A DNA stretch of 64,000 nt from Nitrosopumilus sp. b3 (GCF_014078525.1 NZ_MU078693.1:62001-126000), one strand, 5' to 3'; shown: positions 52,265-61,654, counted from the stretch's first letter. Translations and numbers: made by a program. Notes: generated by a model from the letters alone, not told the origin.

Positions 52265-53083
52265 ATGAAATATCTATTTGCGTTACTGTTTATTCCATTA
52301 TTATTGGTACCAGCATTTGCTGAATCACAAACACTTCCAACTGAAAAAGGAACATTAGATGTTAAATTAACATATGATGAAATACAACCAAACATTCAAA
52401 CCAAAATTAATATCGATTTTATTAATCCTCAAACACAAAAAATCCAAGAGCATATTGATTATTCAGTATCTGTTTTAAAAGATGATGAAACAGTGTTTGG
52501 ACCAATTCCACTAACACATACATCGGTAGGTTCTGTAAAGATTCCAATTGAATTCAATCTAGGAGAAGGAGTATATTCTATGGACTTTGTAGTTGAAGGA
52601 ATTTTGTTCCAACCAATTCCACCTGAGACAGTTTCTTTTGACATTGCAGTTGGCGAGGCTAATGCTCAACCAATTTCACCACCTGAGAACGAAGTTAATG
52701 GAGAGAACGGTGGATGTCTGATTGCAACTGCAACATATGGTTCTGAACTTGCACCACAAGTTCAACAACTAAGAGAACTTAGAGATAATACCATTCTATC
52801 AACAGAATCTGGAATGGCATTTATGAGTACATTCAACCAATTCTATTATTCATTTTCACCAGCGGTTGCAGACTTTGAGAGAGAACAACCAGTTTTCAAA
52901 GAAATTATGAAAATAACACTTACTCCTATGTTGACATCATTATCATTATTGAATCACGCAAATATTGATTCCGAAGGAGAGATGTTAGGATATGGGATCT
53001 CCATAGTCCTACTAAACATTGGAATGTATATTGGAATTCCAGCATTTGGTATTCTAAAGTTGTACCAGTTTAGAAAAGACTAA
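52265..53083 (+). CDS. Secreted or membrane protein with CFI-box-type motif
   Basis: 272 residues; signal peptide (YLFALLFIPLLLVPAFA), a beta domain (DVKLTYDEIQPNIQTKINID), then the conserved block NGGCLIATATYGSELAPQVQ followed by LRELRDN and FNQFYYSFSPAVADFEREQP, matching the CFI-box C-terminal domain seen on many surface proteins. A final TM helix (ISIVLLNIGMYIGIPAFGIL) and basic tail (YQFRKD) anchor it. The role of the box is not known. Confidence 0.75.
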   Translation: MKYLFALLFIPLLLVPAFAESQTLPTEKGTLDVKLTYDEIQPNIQTKINIDFINPQTQKIQEHIDYSVSVLKDDETVFGPIPLTHTSVGSVKIPIEFNLGEGVYSMDFVVEGILFQPIPPETVSFDIAVGEANAQPISPPENEVNGENGGCLIATATYGSELAPQVQQLRELRDNTILSTESGMAFMSTFNQFYYSFSPAVADFEREQPVFKEIMKITLTPMLTSLSLLNHANIDSEGEMLGYGISIVLLNIGMYIGIPAFGILKLYQFRKD

Positions 53084-53140
53084 TACTATATCTGGGAATT
53101 CCAGTGAGGTTTTTATGTATCTGAGCAAGTATTCAATCTA

Positions 53141-53947
53141 ATGAAGACTAAAGCAATTTGCTCTTTCTTCGTACTATTTGCTATTGTAGCTGGCATTGTT
53201 GCAACAACACCAGCTGCTTTTGCAGATCACTCAGAAGTCACAATTGAGACAGCAGCAGGTTCTGGAGCTCCAGGATGTGAAGATACTGCAGAGGGATGTT
53301 ACATTCCAAGTACTGCAACTGTTGATGTAGGCGGCAAAGTAATAATGTCAAATACTGATACAGCAGCACATACATTCACAGCAGGAACTCCTGAAGATGG
53401 TCCCAGTGGTGAATTTGATACCGGACTGTTAATGGCAGGAAATTCATTTGAATATTCTCCAGATACAGTTGGTGAAATCAATTACTTCTGCATGGTTCAT
53501 CCTTGGATGCAAGGCTTGATTGTAGTACAAGAAGTTGAAGCAGAAGAAGATGGCATGGCTGGAGAATTAATGGTAACAATTACCGACTCAGCTGTTAAAG
53601 GCGGAACTCAAGTTGATCTTGAATTCAGTACATTACATGTCAACTATGAAATAACTGCAATGCAAAATGGTGAAACAGTCCTACAAGAAACTGCACATGC
53701 CATGGAAATGACTGCAAGTCACATGGTAGATGCCGTTGGTTCAGATGAAAATCCAATTGACATCAAAATAGTTTCTCTTGGTATTGGACCTCCTGGTTCT
53801 GAAGCAGATTGGACAGGACCAATGGGTGAAGTAGCATCAGCAAAAGTTGTTCCAGAATTTGGTACAATTGCAATGATGGTACTAGCTGTTGCAATCATAA
53901 GCATAGTTGCAGTAACTGCAAAATCTAGAGTCATTCCAAGATTTTAG
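53141..53947 (+). CDS. Cupredoxin (plastocyanin-like) surface protein with PEFG-type C-terminal signal
   Basis: 268 residues. Signal peptide (FFVLFAIVAGIVATTPAAFA) and a type-1 copper domain with ligands His in SNTDTAAHTFTAG and Cys-His-Met in YFCMVHPWMQGL. A second beta domain follows (VTITDSAVKGGTQVDLEFST). The C-terminus, VPEFGTIAMMVLAVAIISIV then KSRVIPRF, is a PEF(G)-CTERM signal processed by archaeosortases. Likely an electron carrier at the cell surface. Confidence 0.88.
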   Translation: MKTKAICSFFVLFAIVAGIVATTPAAFADHSEVTIETAAGSGAPGCEDTAEGCYIPSTATVDVGGKVIMSNTDTAAHTFTAGTPEDGPSGEFDTGLLMAGNSFEYSPDTVGEINYFCMVHPWMQGLIVVQEVEAEEDGMAGELMVTITDSAVKGGTQVDLEFSTLHVNYEITAMQNGETVLQETAHAMEMTASHMVDAVGSDENPIDIKIVSLGIGPPGSEADWTGPMGEVASAKVVPEFGTIAMMVLAVAIISIVAVTAKSRVIPRF

Positions 53948-53960
53948 GAATCCTCTTTTT

Positions 53961-54614
53961 CTATTTTCTTTTTATTAAAGCAATTATTGCCAAGATAATA
54001 GCTGCTGCTGCAATTGATAGTCCAAATATTGCAAAGTCATAAGCCGCACCACCATCAGATTGCACAGAAGTTTCCCCAGACTTTAGTTTAGATACATCTT
54101 GTTGAATAGATGAAATTGCATTTTTTAGTGCAGTGATATCAGAGGTTCCTTGACTACTTGTAGGAGGAAAATCTAAAACTGCAGTTGGCTCTACATCTTC
54201 AACTGGAATTTTTATGTCAATAGTCGTACCTCGAATGTCACCTTTAAAATCCATAATGTAACTTCCAGTTTTAGTTGGAATTATTGGTGAAAAATAGTAT
54301 CCAGGTCTAGGATCGGAATTTATATCAATTTTTTTGGTTGCTCCACCATACATTGCGGTAACTTCAACATTTTTGAAGACATTAGTTACTCCCTTGTATG
54401 ATCCCTCAGAATCTCCAGGCTCAGTAATTTTAAAGATAAGATCATTTCTAATTCCTACAACTGGAGGCTCTATTTCCCATCCTGCTTCAATTTTGTAATT
54501 ATCAATTTCAACAGTAGTATGTGCAAAAGAAGTAGAAATCATTCCTATACTCAACACTAATGCAAGAAATCCAAAAATTATTATTTTCACAGTTATCATA
54601 CTACTATTACACAT
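53961..54614 (-). CDS. Membrane-anchored extracellular protein, copper-region
   Basis: 217 residues; N-terminal signal (IIFGFLALVLSIGMISTSFA), mature start HTTVEIDNYKIEAGWEIEPP, a beta-sandwich with TAMYGGATKKIDINSDPRPG, a short coiled coil (DITALKNAISSIQQDVSKLK) and a C-terminal TM helix (FAIFGLSIAAAAIILAIIAL). ATG at 54614, or the M at 54599. Convergent with the cupredoxin gene and divergent from the CopC-CopD gene. Resembles extracellular domains found near copper genes, but no ligand set is decisive. Confidence 0.65.
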   Translation of the reverse strand: MCNSSMITVKIIIFGFLALVLSIGMISTSFAHTTVEIDNYKIEAGWEIEPPVVGIRNDLIFKITEPGDSEGSYKGVTNVFKNVEVTAMYGGATKKIDINSDPRPGYYFSPIIPTKTGSYIMDFKGDIRGTTIDIKIPVEDVEPTAVLDFPPTSSQGTSDITALKNAISSIQQDVSKLKSGETSVQSDGGAAYDFAIFGLSIAAAAIILAIIALIKRK

Positions 54615-54692
54615 TATTATCTTTACGTGAATTGGTACAAATAACGAACATATGAAAACTGTTTAAATTATCAGTGTTGTTCATAAGATCAA

Positions 54693-57476
54693 ATGAAAAA
54701 ATTTCTTTTAGTTTTAGTAATTTTATCAATTACATCCATACCATTTGTATCAGCACATCCATTTACAGAAGAAACTATTCCCAGTTTAGCATCAAATGCC
54801 CCTGCGGGAACTACTCAAGTAATTGTATTTTATTCAGAACCAGTAGACATTGACTTTAGTGAAATCAAAGTTTTTGACAGTGAAGGAAATCAAATCGATA
54901 ATAGAGATACAGCTTATTATGAAAATGAATTATCGTTAATCGTTACAACCCCACCACTAGAAGATGGAATATACACAGCGTCAACTAAAGTTTTATCCAA
55001 AGTTGACGGTCATCTAGTTCCAAGTGCATTTCAATTTGCAGTTGGAGATGTAATAATTAATCCTTCTTTGTTAGATCAAGAGAGTCAAGGAGAACTTGTA
55101 TTTTTGCCAGAAGCTGGTGCAAGATTTCCAGGGTTAGTAGGTCAAACTATTGTTTTAGGTGCAGTAATTGCATCACTAATTATTTGGGGAACACAAAACA
55201 AACAGATAATCAAAGAAGAGTTAGAAAAGATTGAAAATTTCCACCATGGTAAATTCATGTCAATTACAGGGATTGGATTGGTGCTTGTTTTCATTTCAGA
55301 TATTCTAATGATAGCAATTCAAACCATCAGGTTAGAAACATCCCCATTTAATGCCATTCAAACAGACTTTGGAACTATATGGTTAGCTAGGATGATTATT
55401 ACAATTATTTTACTTGGTATTTGGTTTGGAATGGATAGGAAAAAAATCCTATCAAAAAAGAATCAGATTTCAATGTTAGTAGCTTCGCTTGCATTAATTT
55501 CAACTACAAGTTTGATTGGACATGGTGCTGCAAGTGGCCAAATAGCCGCACTTGCATTGGATTACGTACATAATTTAGTTGCAGCAGTATGGATAGGAGG
55601 GATTATTTATTTTGTTTTTACATTGCTTCCAACATTTTCACAGTTAAAAGAAAAAAATCAAGAAAAGATGAGCCTGGTATTAATTCCTAGATTTTCAATT
55701 GCATTCATTATTTCAGTAGGAATTGTAATAATAACAGGCCCAACTCTAATGTGGTTATTAGAAAGTGATGTAGGATTAATTACAGAATCTGTGTATGGCC
55801 AACTAATTATTCTAAAAATTGCTATTGCAGGAATAATAATTGGGTTGGGAGGATTATTGCAGTTTAAAGTTCAGAAAAAGGCTGAAAAGAATTTTCAGTC
55901 AGGGGAAATTTTTGTCCATAAAAAATTAAAAAGATCACTAAAGGTGGAAGCTGCTTTAGGGGTTATTCTTCTTGGAGTAGTTGCACTGTTAGCAAATGGA
56001 ACATTACCTGCTGGTGAAATTCAAAAAGTTGATGCTCAAGAAATTATTTACAGATTTCAAACCATTGAGTTTACAGATAATGTGAAATTTGATGTGGATA
56101 TTACACCATTTTCTAGTGGAGTAAATACAATTATGGTAAAAGTTAGTGACTTTGATGGAAACCAAATTCATGATTCAAATCAAATTAAAGTAAAACTTTC
56201 TAATCCCTCAAAAGGTATTTCACCAATTGAAGTTCCTATGAAATTAACTAAACAAGGTAAAGATAGTCCAATGGAATTTCAAGGTGAATTAACATTTGGA
56301 TTTTCAGGAGAATGGTTAGTAGAGATTGAAGCTCAAAGATCAGAGAATGCAAACGAATCCAAGCTTTTGAATTTACTTGTAAAACCAAGACTAGAAAATA
56401 TTCAAACACAAATCATAGAATACGAATTACCAGAGGATGCAAAACCACTCTATCCATTGTATGATGGAAGTAATTCTATTTGGATTAGTGATGCATCAGC
56501 TCCAAGATTGTGGCAATTTTCACTTGAAACTCAAGAATTTTCATCATATTCTTTCGATGGGTTAACTACAACATTTCTAACACAAGACAACAAAGGAAAC
56601 ATTTGGTTTACAGATACGCCTAGAAACCAAATTGGATTTCTAGATCCTCACACTAAAGAAATTACTACAAAACCTATTCCTAAATTAGATCCAGTGATTT
56701 CACAAAATACTCCACTTTTCATTCAGGCAGATTTTGATGGGAACATTTGGATTACAATAATCAACAAAGATAAAATAGTAAAATACTCACCAGAATTGGA
56801 TAAATTTGAAGAAATTGTCTTATCAGAAAAAGAATCATTACCATTTGCTCTAGCAATTGACGATGATGGGAAGATATGGTATACAACAACTGGTACAGGG
56901 AAAATTGGATACATTGATGCTGAAAATAGCAAGGTAAGGGAATTCTCAGCTGATCCACCATTGCAAGGTCCCGAGGCATTATTGTTTGATCATGAAGGAA
57001 ATATCTGGATTGCAGAGCACACAGGATTGGGAATTGCTAGATTCAATCCAGTTTTAGAATCATTTGATAGGGTTTCTGTTCCAGACAAAGAAGCATTACC
57101 ATTTGGTATGGCATTTGATAAATATGGAAATGTGTGGTTTGCACAACATACAGTAGATAGTCTTGGAGTATATGATCCAGATAACAATAATTTGATCGAA
57201 GTTCCAATTCCAACTGAATCATCATTTGTTCAATTTATGACATCAGATGGAGACAAGAATGTGTGGTTTGTGGAACAACAATCAAACAAAATTGGAACTG
57301 TAAAAATTACAGAAACTCCAATTATTCAATCACAAATTCAAAAAACAAATGGTTTTGAATTAAAGTATACAGAAATAGCATCTCCACTAATTGCATTAGG
57401 TATTATTGCAACGTCATTATTTTTTGTAAAGAGTGTTCAGGATAAAAGAAGATTGAATTCTTTGATTAATTCTTAG
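54693..57476 (+). CDS. CopC-CopD-type copper protein fused to a beta-propeller (virginiamycin B lyase-like)
   Basis: 927 residues. Signal peptide; CopC-like domain at about 22-120 with N-terminal His (HPFTEETIPSLASNAPAGTT) and VLSKVDGHLVPSAFQFAVGD. CopD membrane domain at about 140-440 with eight or so helices and SLIGHGAASGQIAALALDYV, LVAAVWIGGIIYFVFTLLPT. An extracellular linker follows, then a Vgb-type propeller at about 570-880 with repeats such as DNKGNIWFTDTPRNQIGFLD and DHEGNIWIAEHTGLGIARFN. The C-terminus is a TM helix. GTTTAAATTAT centred about 27 bp upstream suits a leaderless ATG. Role in copper uptake or sensing is inferred from CopC-CopD. Confidence 0.85.
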   Translation: MKKFLLVLVILSITSIPFVSAHPFTEETIPSLASNAPAGTTQVIVFYSEPVDIDFSEIKVFDSEGNQIDNRDTAYYENELSLIVTTPPLEDGIYTASTKVLSKVDGHLVPSAFQFAVGDVIINPSLLDQESQGELVFLPEAGARFPGLVGQTIVLGAVIASLIIWGTQNKQIIKEELEKIENFHHGKFMSITGIGLVLVFISDILMIAIQTIRLETSPFNAIQTDFGTIWLARMIITIILLGIWFGMDRKKILSKKNQISMLVASLALISTTSLIGHGAASGQIAALALDYVHNLVAAVWIGGIIYFVFTLLPTFSQLKEKNQEKMSLVLIPRFSIAFIISVGIVIITGPTLMWLLESDVGLITESVYGQLIILKIAIAGIIIGLGGLLQFKVQKKAEKNFQSGEIFVHKKLKRSLKVEAALGVILLGVVALLANGTLPAGEIQKVDAQEIIYRFQTIEFTDNVKFDVDITPFSSGVNTIMVKVSDFDGNQIHDSNQIKVKLSNPSKGISPIEVPMKLTKQGKDSPMEFQGELTFGFSGEWLVEIEAQRSENANESKLLNLLVKPRLENIQTQIIEYELPEDAKPLYPLYDGSNSIWISDASAPRLWQFSLETQEFSSYSFDGLTTTFLTQDNKGNIWFTDTPRNQIGFLDPHTKEITTKPIPKLDPVISQNTPLFIQADFDGNIWITIINKDKIVKYSPELDKFEEIVLSEKESLPFALAIDDDGKIWYTTTGTGKIGYIDAENSKVREFSADPPLQGPEALLFDHEGNIWIAEHTGLGIARFNPVLESFDRVSVPDKEALPFGMAFDKYGNVWFAQHTVDSLGVYDPDNNNLIEVPIPTESSFVQFMTSDGDKNVWFVEQQSNKIGTVKITETPIIQSQIQKTNGFELKYTEIASPLIALGIIATSLFFVKSVQDKRRLNSLINS

Positions 57477-58284
57477 ATAATAATCCAGATGATTTTATTC
57501 CCATAGTTCCTGCAAGTAAACTGATTGCCAATAAAACAATAGTTCCTGCAGGAGTTATATCAAATATGTATGAGAGTAAAATACCTATAACTACAGAAAA
57601 AATAGAAAAGCTCATAGAGATAATTGCAGTTTGCTTGAATCCCTTCCCATACATTATTGCTGTAACATTAGGAATTACAAACAAAGCTGAAATTAGTAAT
57701 ACCCCTACAAGTTGTATTGATGTAACAACAGTAATTCCTGCCATAAATACAATCAAATAATTTATTTTCTCAACAGGAATTCCACTTACTTTTGCCTGCT
57801 CTTCATTAAATGTTGAATAAAGAATTTGACGATATAGCAATAAAATTACGATTAAAATTCCACCTGTTAATGACAAAATTAGAACAGTATCATCTACACT
57901 AACAAGAAGAATACTCCCAAAAAGAAAGCTAAAGATATCAATCGTAAAGCCTCCTGATAATCCAATAATTACAAGACCAACTGCGATCCCAGTAGATAAA
58001 AGTACAGCAATTGATGCGTCACCAGAGATATTGTATTTGTCTTTAATTTTTGTAATAATTAATGCACTTGCAATTGAAACACCATATGCAGTCCATAGCG
58101 GGTAGACTCCAGCTAGCAATCCTATAGCAATTCCACCAAATGATGAATGGGCTATTGCATCACCAAATAATGAATAACGTCTTAAAACAAGGAATAATCC
58201 AACAACCGAACAAAGAATTGCAATTGCAATTCCTGAAATTAATGCTCTATGCATAAAACTGAAAGTGAGGATTTCTAGAGACAT
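57466..58284 (-). CDS. znuB: Zn/Mn ABC transporter permease
   Basis: 272 residues, eight to nine TM helices of the ABC-3 family (ALISGIAIAILCSVVGLFLV, FGDAIAHSSFGGIAIGLLAG, VTSIQLVGVLLISALFVIPN). The H of DAIAHSSFGG is the family signature. It ends the three-gene unit and overlaps the CopC-CopD gene end by 11 bp, convergently. Confidence 0.92.
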   Translation of the reverse strand: MSLEILTFSFMHRALISGIAIAILCSVVGLFLVLRRYSLFGDAIAHSSFGGIAIGLLAGVYPLWTAYGVSIASALIITKIKDKYNISGDASIAVLLSTGIAVGLVIIGLSGGFTIDIFSFLFGSILLVSVDDTVLILSLTGGILIVILLLYRQILYSTFNEEQAKVSGIPVEKINYLIVFMAGITVVTSIQLVGVLLISALFVIPNVTAIMYGKGFKQTAIISMSFSIFSVVIGILLSYIFDITPAGTIVLLAISLLAGTMGIKSSGLLSKN

Positions 58285-58287
58285 GAT

Positions 58288-59010
58288 TTAGTGATGATGC
58301 ATATGTTCCTGCATTGAGGCTTCAGAATATTGTTTTACCAGTTCATCATTTGAAAAGAATTTTTCAGATTTTCCATGGAAGAAGAGTGTTCTATTTAGGC
58401 AGGCAACATGATTTGCCAATTGATTTACTGCATCCAAATCATGAGATGACCAAATGATAGTAATTTTTTGTTTAGAGTTTAGTTCACGCAAAATACTGAA
58501 AAACAAATCAATACTTTGTTGATCAATTCCAGTTACAGGTTCATCAAGAATCAAAATTTTTGGATTTGAAATCAGGGCTTTGGCTATAAACACACGTTGT
58601 TGTTGACCTCCAGATAGATCACCAATTCTTCTGTCTCGCAGTTCGTGTATCCATAATTGTTGTAGAATTTTATCAATTTTGTTTTCATCAGATTCATTTC
58701 TCAATCCCATTCTTACAACATCAGTTACAGTTACTGGGAAGTTTTTTTCAAAAATTGGTTTTTGTGGCACATATCCTATTTCCTTTAGATAATTTTTTGA
58801 TTTTCTAATATCCTCCCCAAAAAATTTGATAGTTCCTTTGTACTTTGTATTTAATCCCAGCATGGAATCAAAAAGAGTAGATTTACCAGCACCGTTAGGG
58901 CCTATTATGCCTAAAAAATCTCCTTGATTAACCTCAAAACTAACATCATCAAGAGCTTTTACATCAGGATATTGAACAGTTAGATTTTCAATTTCAACTA
59001 TTTTCAACAT
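58288..59010 (-). CDS. znuC: Zn/Mn ABC transporter ATP-binding protein
   Basis: 240 residues: Walker A GIIGPNGAGKST, Q-loop YVPQKPIFEK, signature DLSGGQQQRVFIAKALIS, Walker B ILILDEPVTGID and switch His SSHDLDAVNQL. The C-terminus ends in HMHHH, which may bind metal. Starts within the last bases of the substrate-binding gene (7-bp overlap). Confidence 0.93.
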   Translation of the reverse strand: MLKIVEIENLTVQYPDVKALDDVSFEVNQGDFLGIIGPNGAGKSTLFDSMLGLNTKYKGTIKFFGEDIRKSKNYLKEIGYVPQKPIFEKNFPVTVTDVVRMGLRNESDENKIDKILQQLWIHELRDRRIGDLSGGQQQRVFIAKALISNPKILILDEPVTGIDQQSIDLFFSILRELNSKQKITIIWSSHDLDAVNQLANHVACLNRTLFFHGKSEKFFSNDELVKQYSEASMQEHMHHH

Positions 59011-59918
59011 AACGCCTCCTTTAGATTTTCAAAATTTTTAGTCATTTTAGAAATGTAAGTCCCATCAGATGAAGTCTCTAATGGGGATAACACCAAGACT
59101 TCGCCGCCAATTTCATTTGCAATTATTTTAGATGTCCTAGTATCAACACTTTCTTCTGCAAAGATAACTTTAATGTTTAATTTTTTAGCTGTAGATATTA
59201 TATTTTCTAATGTTTTTGCAGTAGCCTCTCCATGTGAATCATTTGATGAAATTATTGTATGTTGTTTCAGATTGTATTCATCTGCAAAATAGGAAAATGC
59301 ATCATGAAAAGCTATAAAATCATTTTTACAGTTTGATAAATCATTTCTAATTTTTAAATCAAGTAGTTCTAGATCTTTTATGTATGCTGCAGCATTTGAT
59401 TGGTAAAATTGTTGATTTGTTGGATCTGCATTAGAAAAAGCATCTGCAATATTTTGTACTTGAATTTTTGCATAGACAGGATTTAACCAAATATGTGGAT
59501 CACCTTCTAAATGATTTTCTTCTTCATGAGTTTTAATTAAAATTCCATTACTTGTATCAACTATCTCACCGGTATAACCTGCTTGTTCTAAATCATCAAC
59601 CCAATTTTCAAAACCAATTCCATTGATAATTATTAGATCAGTTGCTTGCATCCTTTGAACATCTTTAACAGTGGGTTCCCAATCATGAGGTTCCACTCCA
59701 ACAGGAACAAGTAAAATTGAATCAACTTTTTCTTTTCCTACATTTTGTGAAAATTCATGAAGAGGATAAAACGATGAAATGACTTGGAGTTTTAAATTAT
59801 CAATATTTGCAAATCGCTGATTTGATTCAGTTCCATATACAGCAATTGAGCTTAATGGAATTACGATTGTTATTGCAATTATTGCCATCTTTACCTGAAT
59901 ATTCACATTGCAGTTCAT
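59004..59918 (-). CDS. znuA: Zn/Mn ABC transporter substrate-binding protein
   Basis: 304 residues; signal sequence (MAIIAITIVIPLSSIAVYG), then the cluster A-I fold with ligands His in SSFYPLHEFSQNV and VGVEPHDWEPTVKD, His in EENHLEGDPHIWLNP, and Glu/Asp in VIFAEESVDTRTSK. The His/Asp loop between them is short (HEEENHLEGDPH). The ligand set does not decide between zinc and manganese. A TATA element and a palindrome lie upstream, shared with the divergent NikR-like gene. Confidence 0.9.
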   Translation of the reverse strand: MNCNVNIQVKMAIIAITIVIPLSSIAVYGTESNQRFANIDNLKLQVISSFYPLHEFSQNVGKEKVDSILLVPVGVEPHDWEPTVKDVQRMQATDLIIINGIGFENWVDDLEQAGYTGEIVDTSNGILIKTHEEENHLEGDPHIWLNPVYAKIQVQNIADAFSNADPTNQQFYQSNAAAYIKDLELLDLKIRNDLSNCKNDFIAFHDAFSYFADEYNLKQHTIISSNDSHGEATAKTLENIISTAKKLNIKVIFAEESVDTRTSKIIANEIGGEVLVLSPLETSSDGTYISKMTKNFENLKEALC

Positions 59919-59936
59919 TCCAGATTATTAATAAAT

Positions 59937-59975
59937 CTATAAAATCTTAATAAGATTAATTGCTAAACTTATAAG
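59937..59975. promoter_or_regulatory. Divergent znuA / NikR-like promoter with AATCTTA-A-TAAGATT palindrome
   Basis: AATCTTA-A-TAAGATT (59943-59957) overlaps the minus-strand TATA TTTTATAG (59937-59944) of znuA, and a plus-strand TATA CTTATAAG (59968-59975) serves the NikR-like gene, whose ATG at 59997 is about 25 bp away. A regulator bound to the palindrome would occlude znuA and could also affect its own gene. Confidence 0.6.
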
Positions 59976-59996
59976 ATAATTAATAACATTAGGCAT

Positions 59997-60380
59997 ATGC
60001 CAATAGTTTCAATTTCACTAAACGATGAGATTCTATCAGAATTAGACAAATTACAAAAAACTATGGGGTTTTCAGGTAGGTCTGAAGCAATCAGAGCTGG
60101 AATCAGATCATTTGTATCTGAAGAAAAGCAAAAGGAAGATTTGTCAGGAAATATCCACGCAATTCTTTTGGTTGTTCACAATGATGAGTTTGATCATGTG
60201 GTTTCAGGTATTACACATAATTTTGAGGATTTAATCACAACACATCTTCATAGTAAAATTGAGAAAGAAAAATGCATGGAGCTCTTTTTGATAAATGGTG
60301 ATGCTGAAAAGGTGTCTACGATTACAAAAGATTTTCAAACAAATAAGAACATGGACACTGTAAAACTTGTTGCGCTTTGA
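59997..60380 (+). CDS. NikR-like ribbon-helix-helix metalloregulator
   Basis: 127 residues: RHH DNA-binding domain (MPIVSISLNDEILSELDKLQ, GRSEAIRAGIRSFVSEEKQK) plus an ACT-like metal-binding domain (VVHNDEFDHVVSGITHNFED, TTHLHSKIEKEKCMELFLIN). Compared with Escherichia coli NikR, which coordinates nickel with H76, H87, H89 and C95, the pattern LHVHINHDDC becomes LHSKIEKEKC, so the position of H89 is Lys. Classical square-planar nickel binding may be lost. Adjacent znu genes make a zinc or manganese sensor plausible. Confidence 0.82.
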   Translation: MPIVSISLNDEILSELDKLQKTMGFSGRSEAIRAGIRSFVSEEKQKEDLSGNIHAILLVVHNDEFDHVVSGITHNFEDLITTHLHSKIEKEKCMELFLINGDAEKVSTITKDFQTNKNMDTVKLVAL

Positions 60381-60550
60381 ATAGAGTTAATTTTTGAAAA
60401 TTTCTGAAGTGATTTCAATTGTTTAATACTTAACATCTTTACAATATACTAGATTTCAAAAAAAAATTATGAATGTTTTAAGAAGATAGAATCGAATTGG
60501 TTACAGTAATTTTAAATGTATAAATTTACTCTATACACATAATTATTTTC

Positions 60551-61510
60551 TTATGGATTACCCGGTATTGCAACCCAGAATGGGACATTACCTGTTTTTC
60601 TAGAATTTATAATTTCTAATGTGTTTGTATTAATTTCTACAATTTCATTTGTTTGTGATATTGCAACATAAAGTATAGAACCATCATAATTAGTTCTTAG
60701 ACCATGAGGACCATTCCCCACCTTAATTTGATCAATAACATCAAAGGACTGTGTATCAATAACTGTGATAACATCACTTGCAATTCCTGAAACATATGCT
60801 CTATTACCATCAGGAGATATATCTATTCCGTGATGACCAGCACTAACAGGAATTTCTGCAATGATTTGTTGATTTTCTAAATTTACAACCGCAACATCGT
60901 TTGTTGCAATCCGTGTAACATAAAGAAATTTGCCATTAGGAGAAATATCCAAATTATGTGGTAGTCCTTCTATAGGTATTGTTGAGATTAATTCAAATTT
61001 CTTAGCATCTACAATTGCAATCTTATCTTCACCCTGTAATGTTATAAATGCAAGATCACTTGAAGGGTTGAAAATTATGTTGTGAGGAGTTTTACCTACA
61101 GGAATTTCAGTGTGAATTTTTCCCAAGATTAAATTAATTACAGAAATAGAATCTGATCCTTCATTTGCAACAAATGCAAAATTACCATCAGGACGGATTT
61201 TAACACCTTTTGGAGTTTTCCCAACTAGAAATGTGTCTATGCTTTCTCCTGTTTCGCCATTAAACGCAAAAACAGTATCATTTGCACTACTTGTTGCAAG
61301 AACCAAAAGACCGTTTTTGATTGCAGAAACATATGTCATTTTTTCACCTGCAATCCAATTATTTTCATTCGGGATAGAATTTACAGTGTTATCTCCTTGT
61401 AATGTAAAAAATATTTTTTCAGGCTTCTCATCTAAATTATTTTGCAAATAAAGCATTCCTACAATACCGATTAAAATTATTCCAATAGTTACACCAAGCA
61501 TAGATTTCAT
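60551..61510 (-). CDS. Exported YVTN-type beta-propeller protein
   Basis: 319 residues, N-terminal TM/signal (GVTIGIILIGIVGMLYLQNN), then six or seven repeats such as VKIRPDGNFAFVANEGSDSI, LDISPNGKFLYVTRIATNDV and IDISPDGNRAYVSGIASDVI. YVTN propellers are found on archaeal surface proteins and some enzymes; no catalytic residues were recognised. A TACATGTA palindrome (61531-61538) lies just upstream of the start. Confidence 0.82.
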   Translation of the reverse strand: MKSMLGVTIGIILIGIVGMLYLQNNLDEKPEKIFFTLQGDNTVNSIPNENNWIAGEKMTYVSAIKNGLLVLATSSANDTVFAFNGETGESIDTFLVGKTPKGVKIRPDGNFAFVANEGSDSISVINLILGKIHTEIPVGKTPHNIIFNPSSDLAFITLQGEDKIAIVDAKKFELISTIPIEGLPHNLDISPNGKFLYVTRIATNDVAVVNLENQQIIAEIPVSAGHHGIDISPDGNRAYVSGIASDVITVIDTQSFDVIDQIKVGNGPHGLRTNYDGSILYVAISQTNEIVEINTNTLEIINSRKTGNVPFWVAIPGNP

Positions 61511-61559
61511 TTATTCTAGTTTAATGTGAATACATGTACATAAAATTCATTTGAATGAT

Positions 61560-61590
61560 TTTACAAATGTAAAGTCTTGAATTTAATAAT
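61560..61590 (+). promoter_or_regulatory. Site A: TTTACA-AA-TGTAAA with TATA 9 bp downstream
   Basis: A perfect palindrome at 61560-61573, then TTAATAAT at 61583-61590. The expected start, about 61612, has ATG directly followed by TAA, so any transcript from here is probably not coding at its 5' end. It is followed 43 bp later by site B. Confidence 0.55.
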
Positions 61591-61602
61591 CCCAAACTAA
61601 CT

Positions 61603-61633
61603 TTTTCAAATGTAAAGATCCCAATCTAAGTAT
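61603..61633 (+). promoter_or_regulatory. Site B: TTTTCA-AA-TGTAAA with TATA CTAAGTAT
   Basis: One mismatch to the palindrome (61603-61616); CTAAGTAT is at 61626-61633. The first base of the TATA element is 29 bp before the ATG at 61655, as in sites D and F. Confidence 0.6.
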
Positions 61634-61654
61634 ATCATATTCTTAAATCAAACA

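Noticed and set aside
59997..60380. Classical nickel regulator of a nickel transporter
   Set aside because: One nickel ligand position is changed and the adjacent transporter is of the Zn/Mn type.
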